Shown in pieces: positions 8,826-17,640 of a DNA stretch of 64,000 nucleotides; the stretch's first letter is position 1, and each line of letters opens with the position of its first letter. Made by a program: the position numbers and the translations under genes. The notes beneath the pieces were generated by a model. It was not told the DNA's origin, did not search any database, and worked only from the letters and a program-made list of their open reading frames with translations. The DNA is taken from assembly GCA_041738935.1 (NCBI GenBank), contig JBGSOV010000015.1, positions 24,629 through 88,628 on the forward strand, read 5' to 3'. Source of the stretch: JBGSOV01 sp041738935 (lineage in GTDB: Bacteria > Patescibacteriota > Gracilibacteria > CAIRYL01 > GCA-016699755).

Positions 8826-8851
8826 TTGATGTGTTGACTGATAAAAAAACT

Positions 8852-10237
8852 TTATGCTACTGCCATTTTTGTTTTCAAAGTATGCGAAACTGGGTCGGCT
8901 TCTTTTGTCACCAACTCTCCTTCCAAAAAGAAGGTCTTCGCACCCGTTATTCTCACTTCCACGATTTCGCCAACAAAATCTGTGCCGCGTTTGCCAACGG
9001 CAAAATCGATAATCTTGTTTTCGTTCGTGTGTCCCTGTGCCATGCCGCTTTCTGTATCCACGCGATCAACGAGTACTTCTACCGTTCTGCCGATATCGCG
9101 TGCACCACTGATTTTGGCAGTTTGTTTGAGCACTTCGTTGAGCTCGTGATAGCGGCGTTTTTTTTCATCGAGTGGAACATCATCCGCCCATTTGGCAGCT
9201 GGCGTATTGGGGCGTACCGAAAATTTGCCGATGAAGATTTTGTCAAAGCCGACTTCTTCGCAGAGCGCTTTCGAATTTTGAAATTGCTCCTCGGTTTCGC
9301 CACAAAAACCAACAATGATATCGGTCGTGATCGAAATGCCCGGAATCCGCTCACGCGCCAGTTGTACCGTCTCCTTGAATTTTTCCACCGTGTAACCGCG
9401 TGCCATTTTTTGCAGCATTTCGTTATCGCCCGATTGTGCCGGCAAATGGAGATGTCGGCAGATATTCGGATGTTTTGCCATCACCTCGATTACGTCTTCC
9501 CCCAAATGCTGCGGATGGGGCGACAAAAAGCGCAGCCATTTCAAGTTCGGCAATTCCGCTATTTCTTCCAAAAGTTCCGCAAAGTCAGTGCGATACGGAT
9601 TTGCGCTCCGCTCGCCAAAATAGTAGCGATTGACATTTTGTCCGAGCAACGTGATCTCCTTCGCGCCGCGCGCGATGAGGAGTTTGCATTCGTCAATGAT
9701 TTCTTGGCGACTGCGACAGACTTCTTTACCGCGAGTATGCGGCACAATGCAATAAGTACAATGGTGATCGCAGCCAGTCGAGATCGGTACAAAAGCGGAA
9801 TGGTTTTCTATTTGCGTCGGAATCGTTTCAAAAATACCACCGAATTCGCCGCCAAATTCGGAAAGTTGGGGAAAATAATCTTGCAGTAATTCGGGTAAGC
9901 GGTGAGTGTCCGTAATGCGAAAAACAATATCGAGCGCTTTGCTGCGCTTAATCAGCGGATCATAATCATCCTGCTTGCGGCTGCTCGTTTTGCGCGCCAT
10001 GCAACCGGTAATTGCATTGACCACATTGTCTTTGCCACGCGCTTTCATTGTGTTGTGGAGCAAGCCAAAAACCTTGTCTTCGGCATGTTGCCGAATCGAA
10101 CATGTCACATAAATCACCAAGTCAGCGGTCTCCATTTTGTCTGTTTCTGTGCCGCCAATTTCGAGCAATACCGTACGCACACGGTCGGCGTCGTTGGCGT
10201 TCATTTGGCAACCAAAAACCGCAAGATGAAAGAGCAT
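8852..10237 (-). CDS. miaB: tRNA-2-methylthio-N6-isopentenyladenosine synthase MiaB
   Basis: A 461-residue radical-SAM methylthiotransferase acting on A37 of tRNAs that read UNN codons. The N-terminal UPF0004 domain has its three cluster Cys residues (FGCQMN near residue 10, VTCSIR near 47 and ITGCMARK near 80). The radical-SAM motif GCDHHCTYC (CxxxCxxC) is near residue 155, followed by PHTRGKE. A C-terminal TRAM-like segment (GRTVEVLVD to VEVRITGAKTFFLEGEL) completes the family plan. The QMNxxDxxR string and length fit MiaB better than RimO or MtaB. The prenyltransferase MiaA is not in this window. Confidence 0.92.
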   Translation of the reverse strand: MLFHLAVFGCQMNANDADRVRTVLLEIGGTETDKMETADLVIYVTCSIRQHAEDKVFGLLHNTMKARGKDNVVNAITGCMARKTSSRKQDDYDPLIKRSKALDIVFRITDTHRLPELLQDYFPQLSEFGGEFGGIFETIPTQIENHSAFVPISTGCDHHCTYCIVPHTRGKEVCRSRQEIIDECKLLIARGAKEITLLGQNVNRYYFGERSANPYRTDFAELLEEIAELPNLKWLRFLSPHPQHLGEDVIEVMAKHPNICRHLHLPAQSGDNEMLQKMARGYTVEKFKETVQLARERIPGISITTDIIVGFCGETEEQFQNSKALCEEVGFDKIFIGKFSVRPNTPAAKWADDVPLDEKKRRYHELNEVLKQTAKISGARDIGRTVEVLVDRVDTESGMAQGHTNENKIIDFAVGKRGTDFVGEIVEVRITGAKTFFLEGELVTKEADPVSHTLKTKMAVA

Positions 10238-10258
10238 AAAAAGTCGAAAGGCAAAAAA

Positions 10259-10939
10259 TTAGCGCTTGCCCAGTATACCCGAGAAAAGCCGACTGAAAAG
10301 CCCTTTTTTTTCTTGCTGTTGACGTTTTTTCCCACCACCACCGCGCCGCTTGATGACATCTTTCAGCTGGACAATATCAACAAACAGCGGATGAACTTTG
10401 TTGTGTTGCATTTCGCGGATTTCTTTACCCAATGCGCGTGGAGCAGAAACGATGAAGACGCGTTTTTCGCGCTTCATGATTTCTTCAATCACCGTAGCAT
10501 AATCGCCATCACCGCTAAATAAAATGTAGGTGTGATATTTTTCGAGATTGAGCAGAAGTTCTTTCGAGAGTTCGACGTCAAAATCGCATTTGCGGCGCAA
10601 CACTGGTTGATTGCGCAACTTGCTGAGCTTTTTTTCGGGAACATGTTCTTTGAGTGCATCCCAAAATGGCGATTTTTCGACAAGTGTCGGAATATATTTT
10701 ACTTTTTTAGAAATCACTTCGTAGCCAATCTTGCGGCATTCTTCCAAAAATTCTTTCGATTTGGGATGGTCGTCTTCACCGGCAAACAGACAAATGCGGT
10801 CAATATTGGGATATGTACGCAGATAATCGTAGAGCTGCTTTGGGTCAATTTCGCTGCCGCCGCCACGCAGCCAATTGAAGACATTTGCCCAGTCGATGAG
10901 CACGAGTGCTTGACCTTGAATATGGAATCGATAAGTCAC
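10259..10939 (-). CDS. NYN domain (PIN-like) protein
   Basis: A 226-residue protein of the LabA/DUF88-type NYN family. Acidic positions of the PIN-like fold are visible: LIDWANVFNWL near residue 15, FAGEDDHPKS near 52, and FSGDGDYATVIEEI near 145, with a Lys-rich middle and a basic tail (KRRGGGGKKRQQQEKKG) that could bind RNA. Members are presumed RNases; activity here is inferred. The start is GTG at 10939 since no ATG precedes the first strand (HIQGQALVLIDW). It sits 21 bases upstream of miaB, same strand, so an RNA-related operon NYN-miaB-DUF2200 is possible. Confidence 0.8.
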   Translation of the reverse strand: MTYRFHIQGQALVLIDWANVFNWLRGGGSEIDPKQLYDYLRTYPNIDRICLFAGEDDHPKSKEFLEECRKIGYEVISKKVKYIPTLVEKSPFWDALKEHVPEKKLSKLRNQPVLRRKCDFDVELSKELLLNLEKYHTYILFSGDGDYATVIEEIMKREKRVFIVSAPRALGKEIREMQHNKVHPLFVDIVQLKDVIKRRGGGGKKRQQQEKKGLFSRLFSGILGKR

Positions 10940-10995
10940 TTCTTTTTTTTACAGAAAACTGATAAAATTATGCCTGATAAATTGCAATTTTGCGA

Positions 10996-11895
10996 ATGAG
11001 TTTGACAAATCCCTTTGATCGCCAAGAACGACTCACACCGCGCGATGTTTGGTATGCGAATATTCTGAGTGATTTTTGGGAAACCCAACTCAAGTGGGAT
11101 GGTTTTGACCTGACCACAGCGACGCTCTTGGGAGAAGCAAACATTACTGCCAAAGCCAAGATTTTTGCCAAATCCAAAGGCATACTTGCCGGACAAGAAG
11201 AAATCGAGTTTTTGCTTGGTGAAGAAGACTTGGAAGTCGCTTTTTTGAAGCACGACGGTGAAGAGCTGCTTGCGGGTGAAAAAGTGCTCGAAATCTGGGG
11301 AGACGCCCGCTTGCTACTCAAAATTGAGCGTACTTTGCTTAATTTTTTGTCCCGCCTCTCGGGAATCGCGACACTCTCTCGTAATGTCGTAAAAATGCTG
11401 CCACCTGGGGTTCATCTGTGTGCCACGCGCAAAACGCTGTGGGGACCGCTCGACAAAAAAGGTATCGCCATCGGACACGCCTTTACCCATCGGCTTAATC
11501 TCGCCGATGCGATTTTGATCAAAGAAAATCATTTGAGCCTGATGAATGGCAACATGAAAGCAATCGCCGATAAAATTTCGAATGAGAAAGAAATTGGTGC
11601 TTTTTGGGATATCGAAGTCGAGAGTAGACAAGAGTTTTATAATTTGCTGAATCATCTCCCCAAGCAGCGCCCGGGAATTATTATGTTCGATAATTTTTCA
11701 GCCAAAGATGTAAAAAGTCTTATGAGTTCGGTTGAAAAACCCGAAGGAATTTTTTACGAAGTTGGCGGCGGCATTACTCCGCGTAATATTGTTGAATATG
11801 CCAAAACCGGCGCAGATGCCGTCAATTCGGGCTTTTTGACGAATGCTGTCTCGCCAGTCGATTTTTCGATGCAGCTGAATATCACCAAAGATTAG
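10996..11895 (+). CDS. nadC: Nicotinate-nucleotide pyrophosphorylase (quinolinate phosphoribosyltransferase)
   Basis: A 299-residue protein. ERTLLNFLSRLSGIATLS, the TRKT loop near residue 138, THRLNLADAILIKENH and the C-terminal GGGITPRNIVEYAKTGAD-type phosphate-binding region are diagnostic of NadC, which makes nicotinate mononucleotide from quinolinate and PRPP. The usual TRKTxPG is TRKTLWGP here, a variant seen in a subset of the family. An in-frame TTG at 10990 precedes the ATG at 10996. NadA and NadB are not nearby, so the quinolinate source is unclear. It is 15 bases before prfA and probably cotranscribed. Confidence 0.88.
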   Translation: MSLTNPFDRQERLTPRDVWYANILSDFWETQLKWDGFDLTTATLLGEANITAKAKIFAKSKGILAGQEEIEFLLGEEDLEVAFLKHDGEELLAGEKVLEIWGDARLLLKIERTLLNFLSRLSGIATLSRNVVKMLPPGVHLCATRKTLWGPLDKKGIAIGHAFTHRLNLADAILIKENHLSLMNGNMKAIADKISNEKEIGAFWDIEVESRQEFYNLLNHLPKQRPGIIMFDNFSAKDVKSLMSSVEKPEGIFYEVGGGITPRNIVEYAKTGADAVNSGFLTNAVSPVDFSMQLNITKD

Positions 11896-11910
11896 CTTTT
11901 TCCATTTGTA

Positions 11911-12996
11911 ATGATCAGTGAACGCATGCGCGATCAGCTTGTTATGTTTGCGCGCGAAAAATCCGCGCTCGAAACCGAATTGATGCAGCCCGACATTGTA
12001 CAAGATCGCGAAAAAATTCGTACTCTTTCGGTGCGTCTTGCCGAAATCAGAGATGCAGTCGAGCTTTTTGAAGAATATCAGCAACGCGAAAAACAACTCT
12101 CCGGTGCGAAGGAATTAGAAAATGACGCGGATTTTCGTGAACTCGCCGAGGCAGAAATCGCCGATGCCAAAGCCGAGCTCGAACGCCTCAGTACAAATTT
12201 ACAAACTTTGTTGCAGCCCAAAGATCCCAACGATGCCAAAGACGCAATTTTCGAAATCCGTCCTGGTGCTGGCGGCGACGAAGCCGCGCTTTTTGCCGGC
12301 GAACTTCTTAAGGCATATCTCCGTTTTGCCGAGACACAAGGTTTTGTGGTAGAAGTTTTGGAAAAAAACGAAACCGAAGGCGGTGGTATTAAAGAAGTTA
12401 TTTTAGAAATCCGCGGCCGCGGCGCCTATGCCAATTTCAAATTTGAGGGTGGCGTTCACCGCGTGCAGCGCGTACCAACGACAGAATCGCAAGGGCGCAT
12501 TCATACTTCGGCGGTTTCGGTCGTGGTACTGCCAAAAATCGAAGAAGCCGAATTTGAGGTCAAAGAAAGCGACGTCCGCTACGATGTCTTTCGTAGTAGC
12601 GGTCCCGGTGGACAAAGCGTCAATACAACAGACTCGGCAGTACGAATCACGCATCTCCCGACAGGGATTGTGGTCAGTTGTCAGGACGAAAAAAGTCAGC
12701 TGAAAAACAAAATCCGCGCCATGTCCGTTTTGCGCAGTCGCTTGGCAGCAGCAGAAGCCGAGAAAAAAGCACAAGAACTCGGAAAAAAACGTCTTGCTCA
12801 GATTGGTTCTGGCGATCGCTCTGACAAAATTCGCACGTATAACTTTCCGCAAGATCGTGTCACCGATCATCGACTCACAGGGAATGTCAAAAATTTTAGC
12901 AATCTTCCCGCTATCATGGCGGGAGATTTTGCCGATATCGTAGCTGCCCTGACCGAAGAAGAGTCGCTGCTGCTTGCCGACAGCAATTTGGATTGA
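11911..12996 (+). CDS. prfA: Peptide chain release factor 1
   Basis: A 361-residue class I release factor. The catalytic GGQ is in SSGPGGQSVNTTDSAV near residue 232, and the codon-recognition loop reads VQRVPTTESQGR near 188, a PxT motif as in RF1 (UAA/UAG), not the SPF of RF2. The domain 1 helices and the C-terminal DHR segment (RVTDHRLTGN) are normal. The gene itself ends in TGA. Follows nadC closely and is followed by two tRNA genes. Confidence 0.95.
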   Translation: MISERMRDQLVMFAREKSALETELMQPDIVQDREKIRTLSVRLAEIRDAVELFEEYQQREKQLSGAKELENDADFRELAEAEIADAKAELERLSTNLQTLLQPKDPNDAKDAIFEIRPGAGGDEAALFAGELLKAYLRFAETQGFVVEVLEKNETEGGGIKEVILEIRGRGAYANFKFEGGVHRVQRVPTTESQGRIHTSAVSVVVLPKIEEAEFEVKESDVRYDVFRSSGPGGQSVNTTDSAVRITHLPTGIVVSCQDEKSQLKNKIRAMSVLRSRLAAAEAEKKAQELGKKRLAQIGSGDRSDKIRTYNFPQDRVTDHRLTGNVKNFSNLPAIMAGDFADIVAALTEEESLLLADSNLD

Positions 12997-13032
12997 CCCG
13001 ACATGTCGCGCTATGCTTAAATAGCCAAGTCC

Positions 13033-13108
13033 GCCACCATAGCTCAGCTGGTAGAGCGGTCGCTTCGTAAGCGATAGGTCACCGGTTCGAATCCGGTTGG
13101 TGGCTCCA
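13033..13108 (+). tRNA. tRNA-Thr (anticodon CGT)
   Basis: The acceptor stem GCCACCA/TGGTGGC, D arm GCTC/GAGC, anticodon stem GTCGC/GCGAT with loop TTCGTAA (anticodon CGT), and T arm ACCGG/CCGGT with TTCGAAT are all intact. CCA is encoded at 13106-13108. It reads ACG. Confidence 0.95.
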
Positions 13109-13158
13109 CTTCAACTGGTAAAAGCATATCGCCTCTGTCCGACATTTTGGTTTATCAC

Positions 13159-13233
13159 GCCGCCTTAGCTCAGTGGTAGAGCACCTCCATGGTAAGGAGG
13201 GGGTCTCGAGTTCAAATCTCGAAGGCGGCTCCA
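13159..13233 (+). tRNA. tRNA-Thr (anticodon GGT)
   Basis: Acceptor stem GCCGCCT/AGGCGGC, anticodon stem CCTCC/GGAGG with loop ATGGTAA (anticodon GGT), T loop TTCAAAT, and encoded CCA at 13231-13233. It reads ACC and ACU. It lies 50 bases after the other tRNA-Thr, same strand. Confidence 0.95.
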
Positions 13234-13273
13234 GGATTTGATTATGTTAGTATATTCACAAACTTTTGTTCTC

Positions 13274-14395
13274 ATGAAGAGTATTATCTTCTACCTTTCT
13301 ATCCTGCTTCTTTTCACCCCTCATTGCACACTTGCTTCAGGTGGCTCAAATTCAACAATATCCAATATATCTTTTAATCAAGAGAAGAAAGTTGCACGTT
13401 ATGAAAGTGACTTTTCCGGAGGATGGGCGCCAGGCATACCATGGACATATGATATTGATGTGATTACAGGAGAAAAAACACTTCTATTTTCTCCTAAAGA
13501 AGCAGAAAAAATTTTCTTTGATGACGAAAAATCGACTGCAGAACAAAAAATGCAATGGCGACAAAAGGTTTTGAGGAGAGAATATCCCGAAAAACTAAAA
13601 GAGCTTGATTTACAAAAATTAGGATTCTTTGGAAAAGTAGTAATGACTTCTGATGTTGATGAATTTCTGCTTGTTAAATCACTTCAGCCCCCAATATCAG
13701 AGGGGCTTTTCTATAGAGTGGAAATTGGAAGAAACGAAAAATGGCTTCAGAATATTTCATTAAAGATTTGTTTAGACCCAGAAGGACTCAATATTAGAGG
13801 GTATGGGCTTCCTGGTGAAGATTTTGTATTGCTTATATTGTCGTATCGAGGAGATTGCTACGGAGTTGGGCTCCCTGGGTTGTATGAGTCTATTACCCTT
13901 GTAAAGAATGTTCCAATCACTGAAAGGGACACACTTGATACCATTTTTAATCCTATTGCTCCCGAAGGAGAGAAAGATTCACTTATCTGTTGTCCATTAG
14001 GACAGTATGTCTTTCATTCTCCTCAGGGATTGCACCTCAGTATTCCTAACTATCCCAACAAGCTCCAGAAAGGTGAGGAAAGCGAATATTTGAATAATAA
14101 AGGCTTTTCTCTCTATAAAGAAGAAAAATATGAAGAGGCGCTAAGATATTTTAAGCAATCACAAGAATATTCTGACAAAGTAAATATTTCCACTTTTAAT
14201 ATTGCATGTACTGCAGCAATGCTCGATAAGAGCGAAGAGACCTTAAAATATATTCAGAAAATTATCGAATCTGGAGAATATGAATTAATTCAAAAGATAT
14301 TTGTAGATGGGGATTTGGAGGAATATCGTTTTAAAAGTTTTTTTTTATTACTTCAATACAGGATGTCGGAATTTTTCGCTGGAGCAATCTTGTAG
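13274..14395 (+). CDS. Secreted protein with C-terminal TPR-like helices
   Basis: A 373-residue protein. A Sec signal peptide (MKSIIFYLSILLLFTPHCTLASGG) decides the start at 13274; an upstream in-frame ATG at 13238 would add 12 residues. The body has no motif I recognise and several scattered Cys residues. From about residue 280 the sequence (NNKGFSLYKEEKYEEALRYF and STFNIACTAAMLDKSEETLKY) is two to three TPR-like helix pairs. Codon use is A/T-richer than in most neighbours. The last six codons (FAGAIL) lie in a dispersed hairpin repeat, so the present C-terminus may be an accretion. Confidence 0.65.
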   Translation: MKSIIFYLSILLLFTPHCTLASGGSNSTISNISFNQEKKVARYESDFSGGWAPGIPWTYDIDVITGEKTLLFSPKEAEKIFFDDEKSTAEQKMQWRQKVLRREYPEKLKELDLQKLGFFGKVVMTSDVDEFLLVKSLQPPISEGLFYRVEIGRNEKWLQNISLKICLDPEGLNIRGYGLPGEDFVLLILSYRGDCYGVGLPGLYESITLVKNVPITERDTLDTIFNPIAPEGEKDSLICCPLGQYVFHSPQGLHLSIPNYPNKLQKGEESEYLNNKGFSLYKEEKYEEALRYFKQSQEYSDKVNISTFNIACTAAMLDKSEETLKYIQKIIESGEYELIQKIFVDGDLEEYRFKSFFLLLQYRMSEFFAGAIL

Positions 14396-14403
14396 ATTGC
14401 TCC
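14381..14403. repeat. Short dispersed hairpin repeat, copy 1
   Basis: GGAGCAATCT and AGATTGCTCC are perfect 10-base arms around TGT. With the flanking TTTTTCGCT it recurs in reverse orientation at 17993-18023. It overlaps the stop codon of the preceding gene. Confidence 0.75.
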
Positions 14404-14607
14404 AAATATAGTCCCGGATCAGAGAATGATTGAATGACGCACAAAAAAGCAAAGAGGATAATTCTTTGTGAGCAATTGATTCTGTGCTTTATGGTTGCTC
14501 AGCAGGGACTTTTACAAGCAGTCTGCAAAACTGCTCGAGCCTCGAGTCTGTTTTTCAAAATGACTTCCGCCGGTAATTTGTGGTGCAGATTTCACTTTTT
14601 ACTTCAA

Positions 14608-14636
14608 TTGAAAACCTCCGCAAATTCCGCTATAAT
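14608..14636 (+). promoter_or_regulatory. Near-consensus sigma-70 promoter
   Basis: TTGAAA (14608-14613), a 17-base spacer and a perfect TATAAT (14631-14636). It points at the small gene starting at 14658, leaving a leader of about 15 bases. Confidence 0.7.
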
Positions 14637-14657
14637 ATGAGAGAAAAATCAAATCTT

Positions 14658-14855
14658 ATGAATCAGCAAAAACCATCACGCGATGCCATCGATATTGTCT
14701 TCGACTTTCTTATCAAGCAGTCCGAAAAACTGGTCGATATTATCGCCAATTTTTTGCTCAAAAAGCGGAATGAGAAACAACGCAAAGACGCCGAAGAAGT
14801 GATAGTAATTCAGCAAGAAACGCCTTATCATGATGAGGAAGAAGACGTGCAATAA
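14658..14855 (+). CDS. Small hypothetical protein
   Basis: A 65-residue protein: a short polar start, one amphipathic to moderately hydrophobic helix (IVFDFLIKQSEKLVDIIANFLL), a Lys/Arg patch (KKRNEKQRKD), and an acidic tail ending EEEDVQ. It may associate with the membrane surface. The near-consensus promoter immediately upstream is the best evidence that it is expressed. An in-frame ATG at 14637 overlaps the -10 region and is unlikely. No family recognised. It converges on hflX. Confidence 0.5.
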   Translation: MNQQKPSRDAIDIVFDFLIKQSEKLVDIIANFLLKKRNEKQRKDAEEVIVIQQETPYHDEEEDVQ

Positions 14856-14883
14856 TTTTTAGTCAGCAAAATAACTGAACGAA

Positions 14884-16023
14884 CTAAGCGTGAAGACCTG
14901 AAAAAAAGTGCTCACTGATCGTCTCTTTAAGAGTTTCGATACCAAATTTTGCAGTAGTGGAAATAAGGATTGGCTGCAACGCACGCAATTTGGGAGGAAG
15001 ACGCAAACAAGCGTTCTCACTCTGGATAAGTGCAAAATCTGCAAGTCGATCTGCTTTATTTAATACAACACGCGTCGGAATAGTTGAACAATTTAATTGT
15101 GCAAGAATACTATTTACTACCGTAATTTTTTCCAAATATTTTGGATCAGAGACATCAACCACATGCAGCAAAAGCTCGGCATGACGCGCTTCTTCGAGCG
15201 TTGTCAAAAACGAGCTCACCAGTTCGGGTGGCAAGTCACGGATAAAACCAATTGTATCCGCCACTAATACATTTTTGTTTACAGTAGGCAGCCACAAATT
15301 CCCGATTTTAGTCTCGAGTGTGACAAACAGCGCATCATCAATGCGAATGTTGTCTTTTTTGGTCAAGACCTTCATAAGCGAAGATTTGCCCGCATTGGTA
15401 TAACCGACGATAGCAACCGTGGGCATTCCTGTTTGTGAGCGATTCTTACGCTGTGCGCCTTGCTTTTTTTGCATCACCTGCAGCCGTTCTTTGATATTCT
15501 TGATTTGACTACGAATGTGACGTTTTTCATCTTCAATCCCCTTTTCACCAGCACCACGCGTGCCGATGCCAGCACCAGCTCGTTCAAAAAGAGTTGTCGC
15601 ATCGCGTGCATAAATCTTCGGGATTTCGTGATACATCCGCGCTAGCTTGATCTGCAATTTTGCCTCTGGCGCACTGGCATGTTGATCAAAAATATTCAGA
15701 ATCAGATCCATGCGATCCCACACTTTGATATCGGGAAACATCTTGCCCAAGTTGACATACTGGTTAGGTTTGAGCGAATCATTGACGATAATCAGGTCAA
15801 TTTTGTTCTCAAGCGCATACTCAGCGACTTCTTCAATTTTTCCGGATCCAAAAAAAGTTTTTCCAGAAGGGCGTCCGCGCTTTTGAATAATCTTTTCGAT
15901 AACAATTCCTCCTGCTGTTTGTACTAACGAAACAAGTTCTTGCAGATTTTCTTCGGCAACACCTTGCTTGGTTCCTTGCGGGACGACATCGAGAATAATG
16001 GATTTGAGAGTGGGCTGTTTCAT
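14884..16023 (-). CDS. hflX: GTPase HflX
   Basis: A 379-residue protein. The N-terminal HflX domain has GKTFFGSGKIEEV near residue 54 and IIVNDSLKPNQ near 76; a coiled segment with RGAGEKGIE-type glycine-rich loop (AGAGIGTRGAGEKG near 150) follows; the G domain has VGYTNAGKSSL (G1, near 206), DTIGFIRDLP (G3) and LNKADRL (G4). HflX binds 50S subunits and splits stalled ribosomes. The first base after its start is the end of the upstream lipoprotein gene, so the two are cotranscribed. Confidence 0.92.
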   Translation of the reverse strand: MKQPTLKSIILDVVPQGTKQGVAEENLQELVSLVQTAGGIVIEKIIQKRGRPSGKTFFGSGKIEEVAEYALENKIDLIIVNDSLKPNQYVNLGKMFPDIKVWDRMDLILNIFDQHASAPEAKLQIKLARMYHEIPKIYARDATTLFERAGAGIGTRGAGEKGIEDEKRHIRSQIKNIKERLQVMQKKQGAQRKNRSQTGMPTVAIVGYTNAGKSSLMKVLTKKDNIRIDDALFVTLETKIGNLWLPTVNKNVLVADTIGFIRDLPPELVSSFLTTLEEARHAELLLHVVDVSDPKYLEKITVVNSILAQLNCSTIPTRVVLNKADRLADFALIQSENACLRLPPKLRALQPILISTTAKFGIETLKETISEHFFSGLHA

Positions 16024-16914
16024 TTAAAATTTTTCACTAGGAAAACGTTCGAGGTACGCCCCAGCAAGCGGAGTAACGGCTTCTACACTTGCGTTCTCGC
16101 TGCTGACATCGATATCAAACATATGATTTTGATTGCGCCAAAAGAGCGAAAACTCGTCGTGATAGACATAACTTCCAATTTTGGGCATCCGCTCGGTTCC
16201 AAAAATATCTTCGGGATTAATGTCGTCATAACTCCCGTCTTTGTAGCTCAAAATATCGTAAATATTAATGGCATATTCGGTTTCGCCATTGCGATAGGTT
16301 GCTACATATTTTCCACTTTCGTGGGCAGCTTCGACTTGCAGAAAAGCAAAATCACCGATGCTGTCAGTAATCACAAATGGCAGTACCGCTTCTATCTTGG
16401 CGCGATATGCTTGCAATTCGGCTTTTTTTTCAGTGGAATATGGTGAGTCTTCGAGTAAACTAAAATCATTCTCTTTCATACTGCTCGGAAATTCGCGCAA
16501 ATATTTGAGCAGAAACGGATTTTTGTCGAGCTGTTCGCCATGCGGAAATCCTAATGAAATCAGTCGTTTATTGTTTTCCCAGAATGGAAAGACACCGTTT
16601 TTGTTCGTGATGATGTAAATCTGATTTTCAAGAAGAAGTTTGGTTTTGGTATTGATAATGGCATTAATCACACCATCCCACTCTTCGGGTGTGACTTCGG
16701 AGATATTTTTTACTTCGACAGTAGGATTATGAAAGTCGGATTTTTGATCTGTTTTTGCCGGTGGTGCATTTTGGGTATCAGCTGCTTCTGACTTGAGAGG
16801 CGGTACGAGAGGAAGATCAACGGAAACTTCATCGGCAGAATTACACGCCGAAAAGCTCGCTGCTACCAATAAGCCAAGTGTTAAAAATCGGATTTTTGTG
16901 AAGATATTTTTCAT
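16024..16914 (-). CDS. Lipoprotein of unknown function
   Basis: A 296-residue protein with signal MKNIFTKIRFLTLGLLVAAS and lipobox SFSAC, so probably anchored on the outer face of the membrane. The ATG at 16914 is chosen for the signal; the open frame runs further up to 17016. A Pro/Ala/Asp-rich linker (residues 30-60) leads to a globular domain without motifs I recognise. It directly abuts hflX downstream. Confidence 0.65.
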   Translation of the reverse strand: MKNIFTKIRFLTLGLLVAASFSACNSADEVSVDLPLVPPLKSEAADTQNAPPAKTDQKSDFHNPTVEVKNISEVTPEEWDGVINAIINTKTKLLLENQIYIITNKNGVFPFWENNKRLISLGFPHGEQLDKNPFLLKYLREFPSSMKENDFSLLEDSPYSTEKKAELQAYRAKIEAVLPFVITDSIGDFAFLQVEAAHESGKYVATYRNGETEYAINIYDILSYKDGSYDDINPEDIFGTERMPKIGSYVYHDEFSLFWRNQNHMFDIDVSSENASVEAVTPLAGAYLERFPSEKF

Positions 16915-17027
16915 AAATTTTACTGTTACTCTCTGCAAAAAAGAAGAACCGTCGCACTGTCTTATTTGAGCATATTTAGAGCAAGACGTGCAATCCAAAG
17001 ATATTCCACGCCGCAAAACCGGATATC

Positions 17028-17057
17028 AAAAAAGCAACCCGAGGATTGCTTTTTTTG
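17028..17057 (-). terminator. Intrinsic terminator
   Basis: AAAAAAGCAA and TTGCTTTTTT arms around a CC/GG-rich core give a compact hairpin with T runs on both sides. It follows the minus-strand gene ending at 17077. Confidence 0.75.
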
Positions 17058-17076
17058 TTTGATTCATCGAACTCGT

Positions 17077-17640
17077 TTATTTTTGTTTTCGTGACAATAT
17101 TCCCATACGCGTAAAGACTCCCGTGGCGACAAGCCCGGCAAGAACGAGCAGGAAGAACGGGAAGAGCAACCACATTTTTGGTCCAGTCGGAGCAGAATGC
17201 AAATCGCCGCCTTCGGTGAGAGAAAATGTCTCGCCAGCCGACATAACAGTAATGCTATTGAGGACAAGTCCGTCCGAAGTACGCGTAATTTCGATGGTGA
17301 TCTGCTCGCCAATTAAGTGCGAAAGATCTTTTTTGGTGTTGATCGGAACTTGTTTTCCGTTGCCGATATCGAGTGAATAGGTGAAGTAACCATCGACACT
17401 GCGATCAGCATTTTTAAGGATACCAGCATAATGCGTATCATCAATTTTGCCGAGTTGTGCAGCTTGTTGCGCACTATTATTACTTTGTGCGTAGCTAGCA
17501 GCATCTTCACCTTGCAAATTTTTTGGTGGGGCGGCAAATGGGTCAAAACCCGGATCACGTTGGGCCGAAGCGGTTCCGACAAACAGTCCGAATACGAGAG
17601 CAAAACTTGCAATTGCAGAGAAGAACGCAGTAAATTTCAT
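17077..17640 (-). CDS. Exported protein with C-terminal membrane anchor
   Basis: A 187-residue protein. The first 26 residues (MKFTAFFSAIASFALVFGLF then VGTASA) are a signal peptide. An extracellular segment of about 120 residues (FDPFAAPPKNLQGEDAASY onwards) with beta-type patterning follows, then one C-terminal membrane helix (MWLLFPFFLLVLAGLVATGV, about 155-175) and a basic tail RKQK. The tail after the helix looks like a stop-transfer signal. No family recognised. It has its own terminator. Confidence 0.65.
   Translation of the reverse strand: MKFTAFFSAIASFALVFGLFVGTASAQRDPGFDPFAAPPKNLQGEDAASYAQSNNSAQQAAQLGKIDDTHYAGILKNADRSVDGYFTYSLDIGNGKQVPINTKKDLSHLIGEQITIEITRTSDGLVLNSITVMSAGETFSLTEGGDLHSAPTGPKMWLLFPFFLLVLAGLVATGVFTRMGILSRKQK

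Noticed and set aside
14434..14640. 68-codon ORF in the gap after the TPR-tailed protein
   Set aside because: Covers hairpin repeat fragments and the promoter of the next gene; no ribosome site or conserved pattern.
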